Assembly (NCBI GenBank): GCA_049602155.1
Contig: JBMYRH010000031.1
Coordinates: 1-61,453, forward strand
Direction of reading: 5' to 3'
DNA length: 61,453 bases
Source of the DNA: JBMYRH01 sp049602155
Lineage (GTDB): Bacteria > Myxococcota_A > UBA9042 > PHBI01 > JBMYRH01
Shown here one piece after another: positions 52,759-59,740 of the stretch. The notes under the pieces were generated by a model. The model saw only the letters and a program-made list of their open reading frames with translations. It ran no database searches and was not told the origin of the DNA. The position numbers and the translations under genes were made by a program. Position 1 is the first letter of the stretch, and every line of letters begins with the position of its first letter.

Positions 52759-53448
52759 ATGCGCCACCTCATACGCCCCCTCGCCGTCGCCATGACCTGC
52801 ACCTTCATGGGGTGTGGTGACGCCGCCACAGACTCGACCAGCGCGGCCGCGACTGTAGACATCTCAACCGACAGCTCCGCAGCGGCGGACCTGGCCGACT
52901 CCAACACGGCAGAAGAGGCCACAGACACCCCAAGCGGCGCGCCCGACGGTGAAGGTCAAGCCGCGGTCGACACGGCGACGGAGTCAAGCTCCGAGGATAC
53001 GACCGAGGAGCGGCCCCCAGAGGACACGCCTCAGACCTCACCTTGCGCATTTCCCCTGGTCGAACTCCAGACCGCGAAGGACCCAGCGTGCGGCGGAGGA
53101 AATCTACATCGCTGGCCGATCGGTATGGCAGGGACGGCTTGCCATGGGTGGCGCGCAATGGACAACTCTGGGGAAGAACATGACAATTCTGCCAACGCGA
53201 TCGGCTGCGGCGAAGACGGCTCGTTTACCTTCACTCAGTTCGCGGGCAACTTGGACTGCAGCGGATCAGGGGTCGTCAAGACGTACACTGCAGACGCCTG
53301 TGAACAAGACACCCCGCCCGTCCTCTACACCAAGGCGATCAACCTCGCCTGTTGCGAGAGCCTCACTCACCCGGACTGCGTGACGGGGCTGCCGTCAGTG
53401 AGCATCCCCGGCGGTCAGGTCTTCTTGGACGGCGATCTCTGCGAGTAG
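52759..53448 (+). CDS. Small lipoprotein with acidic linker and Cys-rich domain
   Basis: 229 residues. Lipobox TFMGC, then about 75 residues of Asp/Ala/Ser/Thr/Glu linker. The folded part (about 95-229) has ten cysteines (PACGGGNLHRWPIGMAGTAC, LACCESLTHPDC) and no recognised family. Preceded by a 151-base gap. Codon use is like its neighbours. Function unknown. Confidence 0.75.
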   Translation: MRHLIRPLAVAMTCTFMGCGDAATDSTSAAATVDISTDSSAAADLADSNTAEEATDTPSGAPDGEGQAAVDTATESSSEDTTEERPPEDTPQTSPCAFPLVELQTAKDPACGGGNLHRWPIGMAGTACHGWRAMDNSGEEHDNSANAIGCGEDGSFTFTQFAGNLDCSGSGVVKTYTADACEQDTPPVLYTKAINLACCESLTHPDCVTGLPSVSIPGGQVFLDGDLCE

Positions 53449-53645
53449 GTCTATCCGAACCAACCGCACCACAACCGGCCACGGAGCGCGCCGAACGGAA
53501 GGCCTCCTGACGACCTGTTTGGCAGTCAGCCCCCGCTCGTGGCATCGTCTGGGGGTCGATGGGTCGCGATTAGAGACACCCCCGGGGTGCCCTGAAGCGT
53601 TCGAGAGACCGACGCCACGACGACCCCAAAGAATGAGAGGCCGGA

Positions 53646-54188
53646 ATGCTCGACTACACGCGAAGGAAGAACGACCCCGCTCGCGTCGCGCAAGGTGAGC
53701 TCCCCGATGTTCAAGCCAAGAGCCGAAACGCACTGAAGGGGATGAGCTTCGACGAGGGCGCTGCAGCGCTCTCACCTCAGCTCTTGCTCCCGGCGCCGCA
53801 GGCAGGGAAATCCGGCGGTGGAGGGGGCACCTCAATCATCGCCCTGCTGGGCGAAGACACACTCCAAATGGCGGCCTCGCCTCACCTCTCCATTCAAGAG
53901 ACTGGTCGGTTTAACGGCCCTGGCGCCCTCCCCGCCCTGCACCAAGAGCAGCTCCTCGCCGGCCTAAACGCCGAAGGTTGGGGCCTCTCGACCATCGCTG
54001 AGGCCTTCGACATGATCGACGAGGGCGAGGTCATCGTGCAGTCCATCACGGTCAACGAGACCGGGCAGGTCTTCACCCACCTGAAGCTCTATATGGGCGA
54101 CACCGAGGTCGGCTATATCTATGACGCCGGTGGCATGAGCCGCGTGGCGATCGTCTCCGACCAAGAGATCGTGCCCTCTGCGAGCTGA
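53646..54188 (+). CDS. Small protein with an MSFDEGAAALSP motif, unknown function
   Basis: 180 residues; GAGAGG is 5 bases before the ATG. No signal peptide. Residues 18-45 (PDVQAKSRNALKGMSFDEGA followed by AALSPQ) resemble a short motif I have seen near the N-terminus of effector-like proteins in environmental Proteobacteria and Myxococcota, but I cannot name the family. After a Gly-rich spacer, residues 90-180 look like one alpha/beta domain (LAGLNAEGWGLSTIAEAFDM, TVNETGQVFTHLKLYMGDTE). The hydrolase gene follows 42 bases downstream and is likely cotranscribed. Confidence 0.65.
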   Translation: MLDYTRRKNDPARVAQGELPDVQAKSRNALKGMSFDEGAAALSPQLLLPAPQAGKSGGGGGTSIIALLGEDTLQMAASPHLSIQETGRFNGPGALPALHQEQLLAGLNAEGWGLSTIAEAFDMIDEGEVIVQSITVNETGQVFTHLKLYMGDTEVGYIYDAGGMSRVAIVSDQEIVPSAS

Positions 54189-54230
54189 GATGTCCCTCAT
54201 CGCTCCGATGACCCCGTGGGGTGAGCTCCG

Positions 54231-55109
54231 ATGAAGCCCTTCCAGCGCGCGCTCTCTCAGGGGGTGAATCAGGCCCGACGCTTCGCGCTCAAGACCGTCG
54301 GAGCGCGCAACCGCACTGTGGCCACACGCCAAGGCCGACTGGCCCTCATCGAGGTGCCCGGTACCGGCCCTTTACCACCTGTCCTGCTCATCCATGGTTT
54401 ATCAGCCATGTCGATCGACTGGGACCGTGTCATCCGGCGCCTGCGACGGCATTGCCAAAGCGTCCGAGCTATCGACTTGCCGGGGCACGGCTGGAGTGAC
54501 GCTCCGCGCGACGGCATGGGGCTCGACCCTTTCCTCGAGATGCTGACAGAGGCCTCCGAGACCTTCTTGGACACGCCTCACCACGTCGTAGGATCATCGC
54601 TTGGGGGCTTGATGAGTGTGCGTCTCGCCGGTCATGCCCCCGAGTCCATAGCCTCGCTAGGCCTCATCTCGCCGGCCGGTACGATGGCGACTCAAGCACA
54701 GCTCGACACCGTGCTCGCGCTCTTCGCCGTCGATGATTGGCAGCGAGCGCTCGCCTTCGTGGACGCGTGCATGGGCGAAGACCCACCGATGCGGAGGCTC
54801 ATGGCCCTCGCGATTCAGAGCCGCATCACCCATCCGAACATCCAGGCAATCCTCAAAGAATTCTCGCCAGAGTGGCTGCTCGAACCCGAGAGGTTGTCCG
54901 CGCTCCCGATGCCAGTCCTCCTGTATTGGGGGCTTCAAGATGGCATCTTGGGCACATCGAACCTTGAGAACTACCGCGCCCACCTGCCCGCGAGCACGAC
55001 CTTCTACACACCTGAGACCGAGGGACACGCCCCTTGGATGGATGGCCCTATGATGGATGGTTCCGAGGCGTTCGTGGGTCGACTGGTCGCGTTCTGGTCA
55101 GGGCTCTAG
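54231..55109 (+). CDS. Alpha/beta-fold hydrolase
   Basis: 292 residues. Typical soluble alpha/beta hydrolase: VLLIHGLSAMSIDW (oxyanion loop HG), AIDLPGHGWSD, VVGSSLGGLMSVRLAG with nucleophile Ser123, LLYWGLQDGILG (acid) and ETEGHAPWMD with His266. All catalytic residues are in place. Resembles esterases or lipases of the PHA depolymerase/epoxide hydrolase-like group; the substrate is unknown. Its last 62 bases overlap the 3' end of the convergent acyltransferase gene. Confidence 0.88.
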   Translation: MKPFQRALSQGVNQARRFALKTVGARNRTVATRQGRLALIEVPGTGPLPPVLLIHGLSAMSIDWDRVIRRLRRHCQSVRAIDLPGHGWSDAPRDGMGLDPFLEMLTEASETFLDTPHHVVGSSLGGLMSVRLAGHAPESIASLGLISPAGTMATQAQLDTVLALFAVDDWQRALAFVDACMGEDPPMRRLMALAIQSRITHPNIQAILKEFSPEWLLEPERLSALPMPVLLYWGLQDGILGTSNLENYRAHLPASTTFYTPETEGHAPWMDGPMMDGSEAFVGRLVAFWSGL

Positions 55110-55872
55110 GGGTGCGCGCGACCGACACCGCGTCGTGCTCAAGGGCGCGCCGCTCCAACCCGGCGAGGGTCGCTTCGCACCATTGAGTGACGCGATGACG
55201 GAGCCCCTCTTCGTCGCTGCCCTCCGACGCCAACGTCTCGAGCCAGGCATCGTTGACCTGGGTCGGTGGGTCGAAGAGCACCCGGACCGTCTTGCCCAGC
55301 CTCGGGAGTCGGCCCCCGATCGGTAACACAGCCTCCATTCCCCGGTGATAAAAGGGCAGCAGGAGTGGTTTAGCCTCCGTGATGAGGCGCCCGATGCCCA
55401 TCTTGAACGGTCGTCGAAGTCGCGCATCGGGCTCGCGTGTGCGGCCGCCCTCAGGGAAGATGTGAACCCAAGCCCCCTCCCGCAGACGCTCCACTAAGAA
55501 CGCGAGTCCGGGCTGCTCAAGGCCGGCCCCGCGGATGATCGGGACACATTTACCGCTGCTGAACACCGTCCCCTTGAGACGTGTCCCGAAGAAATTCAAG
55601 TGGTCCGCCGGGATCCAGCGCGTCTCGTCGTACCCGGTGCGACCAAGCCCAGAGGTCACCAGAGGATCATCGAAGAGTGAGACATGGTTGCTGAAGGTGA
55701 GAACCCCTTGGCCGGGTGCCGCGAACGCCGTCTCCCAGTGCTCGCGGCCCACGAACTCAAGTCTATTCAGCGCTCGCATGACGAACCGAGAGGTTTGCAC
55801 GACGACAAAGCAGACGAGTGGTCGGTACCAGCGCTTGGAGGGGTCCCAGTGTTGTAGTTCAGTATGGCGCAT
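55048..55872 (-). CDS. Tafazzin/PlsC-like acyltransferase (paralogue 1)
   Basis: 274 residues from ATG 55872, with GGGGGGAG 4 bases upstream. Motif I is NHVSLFDDP, as in tafazzin-type acyltransferases (NHxSxxDDP). Motif III is HIFPEGGRTREPDARL; PFYHRGMEAVLPIG is also typical of the family. It would transfer an acyl group to a lysophospholipid. About two thirds identical by eye to the protein at 56416-57174 but with 20-30 extra C-terminal residues, which are encoded in the overlap with the convergent hydrolase gene. Its 5' region is strongly structured (see the element at 55877-55966). Confidence 0.9.
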   Translation of the reverse strand: MRHTELQHWDPSKRWYRPLVCFVVVQTSRFVMRALNRLEFVGREHWETAFAAPGQGVLTFSNHVSLFDDPLVTSGLGRTGYDETRWIPADHLNFFGTRLKGTVFSSGKCVPIIRGAGLEQPGLAFLVERLREGAWVHIFPEGGRTREPDARLRRPFKMGIGRLITEAKPLLLPFYHRGMEAVLPIGGRLPRLGKTVRVLFDPPTQVNDAWLETLASEGSDEEGLRHRVTQWCEATLAGLERRALEHDAVSVARTPRALTRTRPVDPRTPRNHPS

Positions 55873-55876
55873 CGAA

Positions 55877-55966
55877 CTCCCCCCAATGAGGTGCTGCCCT
55901 CTCCCACCGACGTGCCAATGGAGGGCAGGGAGTCTCAACCTCATTTGGGCGGAATTAAATCCGCCC
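55877..55966 (-). promoter_or_regulatory. Structured 5' UTR abutting the ribosome site of acyltransferase 1
   Basis: Read on the minus strand: hairpin A pairs GGGCGGA with TCCGCCC (55947-55966, 6-base loop). Stem B pairs AATGAGGT with ACCTCATT (55938-55945 with 55885-55892). Inside B, CTGCCCTC pairs with GAGGGCAG (55921-55928 with 55894-55901). The Shine-Dalgarno GGGGGGAG (55877-55884) follows stem B directly. The CCC of hairpin A could instead pair with three G of the Shine-Dalgarno, extending stem B. This is consistent with translational control, unproven. Confidence 0.45.
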
Positions 55967-56054
55967 CGTCATGGGAAAGCTTCGGGAGAACCTGCAGAGC
56001 CCCCCTCAAGCGTATCGAGAACGCCACATTCAGGGGCCGAATGCTTGACCAGCC

Positions 56055-56381
56055 CTAGCCATCGGACCATGACACGATGCCGCCATCTAGTGCCTCATTG
56101 AGCGTCATGTGCCCTAAGCACAGGTAGTCGAGCGCCTCCCCTCGGCCGAGCTCCTGAACACCCTCGCCGTACATCCCGTGGTCTGTTTGCATCCGCTCCC
56201 ATGCGAGGTGGAAGCGGGCGGTTGACGGGGCATACGACAAGGTGAAAGCGCGACTCTCCCAAAGCCCCACGGGCTCCTCTATCCAATCAGGCCATCGGTC
56301 AGAGTTATCCGTCCAGTGAACACTCGCCCCGTGAGTCACGGCGAGCCGCGCAAGCAGTCGGTCGGCTTGGGCTAGTTCCAT
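56055..56381 (-). CDS. Small protein of unknown function between the acyltransferases
   Basis: 108 residues if started at ATG 56381 (AGGTG about 6 bases upstream). No signal peptide or hydrophobic segment. It is rich in Trp and acidic residues (VHWTDNSDRWPDWIEEPVGL, FHLAWERMQTDHGMYGEG) and I do not recognise it. It lies in the 543-base interval between two acyltransferase paralogues, 34 bases after the stop of the upstream one, so it is probably in their transcription unit. Confidence 0.55.
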   Translation of the reverse strand: MELAQADRLLARLAVTHGASVHWTDNSDRWPDWIEEPVGLWESRAFTLSYAPSTARFHLAWERMQTDHGMYGEGVQELGRGEALDYLCLGHMTLNEALDGGIVSWSDG

Positions 56382-56415
56382 CGCCCACACCTGAGCGAAA
56401 GAGCAGCAATGCGCG

Positions 56416-57174
56416 TCACGGGCGGGTCGACTTGGTCGTGGCCAGCGCACGCGTCTCGAGCGCCGCGAGGGTCTCCTCACACCATTGCGTCACCCGATGA
56501 CGACATGGCTGCGCATCACCGCCACCTGGAGTCTGTGCCTTTAGCCACTGGTCGTCGACCTGAGTGGGCGTCCCGAAGAAGACACGCACGGAATTACCGA
56601 CCCGTGGGAAGCGGCTACCGATCGGGAGGATGGCCTCCATCCCGCGGTGATAAAACGGCAAGAGCATCGGCTTGGCCTCGGTGATGAGGCGCCCGATCCC
56701 AGTCTTGAATGGATGGCGGAGGCGCGCGTCGGGCTCACGAGTCCGTCCACCTTCAGGGAAGATGTGGACCCATGCCCCCTCTCTGAGGCGGTCGATGAGG
56801 AAGGACAGCCCCGGCTGATCAAGCCCAGCGCCCCGGACAATCGGCACGCACTTACCACCTCCGAAGAACGCCCCCTTTAGGGCCGTACCGAAGAAGTTCA
56901 GATGGTCTGCTGGGACCCACCTGGTCTTGCAATAGCTGATGGGTCCGACAGCCGAGATAATCAAGGGATCGTCGAAGAGAGAGACGTGGTTGCTAAAGGT
57001 GAGCACACCGTTCTGTGGCCCATCGAACGCGCTCTGCCAGTGCGCTTGGCCGACGACATCAAGGCGGTTCACCACCCTCATGATGAAGCGCGACGTTTGA
57101 CCGACGGCGAAGCAAATCATTGGATCATACCAACGCTTTGAGCGGTCCCAGTGCTTTAGCTCACTTTCGTGCAT
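56416..57174 (-). CDS. Tafazzin/PlsC-like acyltransferase (paralogue 2)
   Basis: 252 residues. Same architecture as the gene at 55048-55872: NHVSLFDDP (motif I), GKCVPIVRGAGLDQPGLSFL, HIFPEGGRTREPDARL (motif III) and PFYHRGMEAILPIGS. Catalytic His and Asp are present in motif I. Clearly the product of a local duplication, followed by divergence mostly at the C-terminus. Likely a peripheral membrane lysophospholipid acyltransferase. Upstream on the minus strand is a hairpin placed exactly like the outer stem of its paralogue. Confidence 0.9.
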   Translation of the reverse strand: MHESELKHWDRSKRWYDPMICFAVGQTSRFIMRVVNRLDVVGQAHWQSAFDGPQNGVLTFSNHVSLFDDPLIISAVGPISYCKTRWVPADHLNFFGTALKGAFFGGGKCVPIVRGAGLDQPGLSFLIDRLREGAWVHIFPEGGRTREPDARLRHPFKTGIGRLITEAKPMLLPFYHRGMEAILPIGSRFPRVGNSVRVFFGTPTQVDDQWLKAQTPGGGDAQPCRHRVTQWCEETLAALETRALATTKSTRP

Positions 57175-57185
57175 CGGATTGCCCC

Positions 57186-57215
57186 GAGCGAGGTGCAGGC
57201 AGACACCTCTAGCTC
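57186..57215 (-). promoter_or_regulatory. Hairpin upstream of the ribosome site of acyltransferase 2
   Basis: GAGGTG (57190-57195) pairs with CACCTC (57204-57209), extended by GAGC/GCTC (57186-57189 with 57212-57215) after a 2-base bulge. The GAGGTGC arm begins 15 bases from the ATG, the same distance as in paralogue 1, although loop sequence and length differ. Confidence 0.4.
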
Positions 57216-57396
57216 TGCTTCACATTCGGGGCCGGAGTCTCGTCCTGACGGCGAAGAAATTCAATCGGCAAGCGGGGAGTCCCCTCGGTAAAGCAGCACA
57301 ATTCGGGTGCAGCATAGCGAACACTGACACAGGCCCACGGTGCGTCTTTGCGCCCTCCCGTCCTCCGCGAAGGCGCGACGACCTCGTCCCTCGCCC

Positions 57397-57855
57397 TCAA
57401 GGCGCCGGGAGCTCCCCTTCAAAGGCGAGGATCGCGGCGCGAAAGTCCTCGGGGATCGGGACCGGCGCAAAGGCCTCATCGAGCCACACGAGGGTCATCT
57501 GCCCCGTCGCGACGACCCGCGGTTGACGCTTGTCCGTCATCAAGAAGTGGAAGGCATAGCTCGTGGTCCCCAGGTGCGCCAAGCGCACGTGCACCTCGAG
57601 GACATCGTTGTAGCGGGCGGGCCCATGGAAGTTCAGCGAGGTCTCCACCACGGCGCCTGGGGCGAGGTCCTTGACCGGTCCATCGTGCCGCGCCAACCCA
57701 AGGTGATTCAGGTAGTCCATTCGGCCGACGTCCATGTACGCCGAGAAGCTCCCGAAGAAGACGATACCGACTGCGTCGGTCTCGCTCAATCGAACCCGCA
57801 CCTCCGTTCGGAAGCGGTAGGCGTTGCGATCATCAGTGACCTGTCCGTGCTTCAT
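57397..57855 (-). CDS. YbgC/4-hydroxybenzoyl-CoA-type acyl-CoA thioesterase
   Basis: 152 residues from ATG 57855 with AGG 5 bases and GGAG 9 bases upstream; the frame is open further up but without family residues. Hot-dog fold signature: VRLSETDAVGIVFFGSFSAY with catalytic-position Asp27, then YMDVGRMDYLNHLG, ETSLNFHGPARYNDVLEVHV and GQMTLVWLDE. The length is standard. Hydrolyses acyl-CoA thioesters. Its position downstream of a structured 92-bp element and beside acyltransferase genes suggests a role in lipid metabolism. Confidence 0.92.
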   Translation of the reverse strand: MKHGQVTDDRNAYRFRTEVRVRLSETDAVGIVFFGSFSAYMDVGRMDYLNHLGLARHDGPVKDLAPGAVVETSLNFHGPARYNDVLEVHVRLAHLGTTSYAFHFLMTDKRQPRVVATGQMTLVWLDEAFAPVPIPEDFRAAILAFEGELPAP

Positions 57856-57874
57856 TGACCTGCTCCCCGAGTGT

Positions 57875-57966
57875 AGCGCGCAGGGCAACGGTAGGGCCTG
57901 TGAGATCATCTCACAAGGAGCGTTCTTGGGCACAGTGCCCCTACCGTGGGTACCGCACTGCGCGCT
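57875..57966 (-). promoter_or_regulatory. Nested inverted-repeat element (candidate structured RNA or operator array)
   Basis: Four perfect inverted repeats lie in 92 bases of a 112-base gap. P1 is AGCGCGCAG (57875-57883) with CTGCGCGCT (57958-57966). P2 is ACGGTAGGG (57888-57896) with CCCTACCGT (57939-57947). P3 is the 17-base palindrome TGTGAGATCATCTCACA (57899-57915). P4 is GGGCAC-a-GTGCCC (57928-57940), sharing two bases with P2. A competing stem, AGGAGCG (57916-57922) with CGCTCCT (57963-57969), excludes P1. It begins at the protease stop codon and ends 20 bases before the thioesterase ATG. I do not recognise a known riboswitch class. Confidence 0.6.
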
Positions 57967-57967
57967 C

Positions 57968-59419
57968 CTAGAAGCTGGGCTGCGCAGGGCCACCACCGCC
58001 GCCTTTGCCCGGGACACGCACAAATTCAGCCATGCACATCGACAGGTCGATGGAGCTTTGCGCGTCGTAATGGCCGACGTCGTCAAAGCTCATCGTGCAC
58101 TTAACGGGCTGCCCTTCACAGGGACACAGGCTCGGAGCCTGATGCCCACCGTCGGTCACCACGTCGGGGCCATCGCTCCAGCGATAAAATGCCCAGCCGT
58201 CCGCAGGGATCGCCTCGACCGCGAGCCCCTCCGGTTGGTGCACTGCCTCAACGCAGTCACCCATACTGACCGTTTGAATGTCCGGGTTCTTTCCGACACA
58301 CGAAACGGAGTGATTCAGACGAGGCGTCTCGTAAGCGCGGAGCGGCTCACCGGTGATGTGACCAACAATGGCCCCAGAGCCTTGCACCTGAAAGACCACC
58401 TCTTTCGTGCAGACCTTTGAGACGAAGTAGGTCACTTGCTGCCAATTCCCGAGTTCACCCCATTCTTCCAGCGAGAACTTCTCGGGGTCTCCAGAGAACG
58501 TGCCCCGGTCATTAAGCGCCGAGTGCAGGTTCACGTTCCCTGGGAGCCTTGACCCCTTCCTCTTGGACGTCTTTGTCGAGCTGGGGTCGAGCCACTGATT
58601 TCGGTTCTCCGGGTTGCACGACGTCGCCCCCATCGACATCGCCGAGAAGACCTCCCTGTCCTCCAGCATGATCGAGGTGCCGCTGTCACCAGAGCACTCC
58701 GTGCGACCCGAATCGAGCCCTGGCAAGACCTGGATGCGCGCGCCGCCTCCCTGTACGTCCGGGCGCACCTGAACCCGCTTTACTCGACCATCACCGCTGT
58801 GATGCACACCAGCTCCGGCGGCGCCCCCGCCGTCCCCAGTCATGCCGTAACCAGACATCGTGTACGCCTGACTATGGAGCCCCTCGTCCAAAGGAAGTGG
58901 CGTGAGCTTCTGAGCCTCGTAGTCCTGGAGGCGGAGGCGAAGATCGGCGCCGTCACTATGACGATTCTCGAGCCAGAGGACCCGGAGATCGCGATAAGGA
59001 TCGATAGCGTGAACCCCGAAATCCCAGCTCCGCGTCGACGCCGTATCTGCGACAAGCTGGTCACGATGAGCGGGTGTGACCAACGTCACATCCGCACCCA
59101 TCACCACGCGATGGTACATGGGCTCATCCTTCGATTCCCATGGCTTGAGGTGCTTCGCGGTCAGCATGCACCGCGTGTCGATCCCCTCATGCTTGATGAC
59201 CATCGTGGTCCCGACCAACTCCTTGTCACCGGGGAACGAGCTCATGCCACCTCCGACCTCGGGCTCAAGTGGCGCCCACTTCCCCACAGACATCACCTGG
59301 TTCAGCAAGATGTTGCCTTCTGCGACTGGGACACCATCGTAGATAGCGTGGCCCGAAGAAACGGGCAGTGTCAGCGTGAGGGCAGCGGCGAGCGCTGCAG
59401 TTCGAAGCGGGGCGTTCAT
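57968..59419 (-). CDS. Exported trypsin-like (S1) serine protease
   Basis: 483 residues from ATG 59419 with AGGAG 6 bases upstream. Signal peptide MNAPLRTAALAAALTLTLPV, and the mature protein begins near AIYDG, as trypsin-like enzymes do. The catalytic triad is visible: CMLTAKHLKP (His near 90), SWDFGVHAID (Asp near 133) and ECSGDSGTSIM (Ser246). A roughly 200-residue C-terminal extension follows, with six or more Cys and a stretch like a bacterial repeat domain (VEAIPADGWAFYRWSDGPD). It ends in a Gly/Pro-rich tail. Likely secreted; the substrate is unknown. Confidence 0.88.
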   Translation of the reverse strand: MNAPLRTAALAAALTLTLPVSSGHAIYDGVPVAEGNILLNQVMSVGKWAPLEPEVGGGMSSFPGDKELVGTTMVIKHEGIDTRCMLTAKHLKPWESKDEPMYHRVVMGADVTLVTPAHRDQLVADTASTRSWDFGVHAIDPYRDLRVLWLENRHSDGADLRLRLQDYEAQKLTPLPLDEGLHSQAYTMSGYGMTGDGGGAAGAGVHHSGDGRVKRVQVRPDVQGGGARIQVLPGLDSGRTECSGDSGTSIMLEDREVFSAMSMGATSCNPENRNQWLDPSSTKTSKRKGSRLPGNVNLHSALNDRGTFSGDPEKFSLEEWGELGNWQQVTYFVSKVCTKEVVFQVQGSGAIVGHITGEPLRAYETPRLNHSVSCVGKNPDIQTVSMGDCVEAVHQPEGLAVEAIPADGWAFYRWSDGPDVVTDGGHQAPSLCPCEGQPVKCTMSFDDVGHYDAQSSIDLSMCMAEFVRVPGKGGGGGPAQPSF

Positions 59420-59740
59420 CGACAACTCCTGTTGGGCGACCGGTTGGTGCAGTGAAACGAAGCGCACACGTGAGCCCCAGCACCGTCCATAGGGCACTTC
59501 AATACGGGGCTATCGCGACATCGACTCCACGCAGTGGGCTCGAGGGCGACGCTCACAGTTGAGCGACTGCCCGATGCTCCGTTCCGAACCAGAGCTGACC
59601 TCGTTGGAAAAAATGACGTGGCCCGCCAAACCCTCACACGAAATGGACCACTGAGCGGACAGGCGTACCGCGGTTGCCATCCGTTGAGGGGAGCTCCGCC
59701 CCCAACGCCTCATCACCGAGAGGTACCTGCTGAGCCCGCT
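59420..59740. other. Intergenic region between D-amino-acid enzyme and protease genes
   Basis: 321 bases with no gene that I can support. CGCTCA-cagt-TGAGCG (59550-59565) is a perfect short hairpin in the probable protease promoter region. No convincing promoter boxes are seen. Confidence 0.4.
59683..59706 (-). terminator. Terminator-like hairpin after the D-amino-acid enzyme gene
   Basis: GTTG-a-GGGG pairs with CCCC-CAAC around a 7-base loop, 35 bases after the stop codon on the minus strand. No U tract follows, so intrinsic termination is uncertain. Confidence 0.3.
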
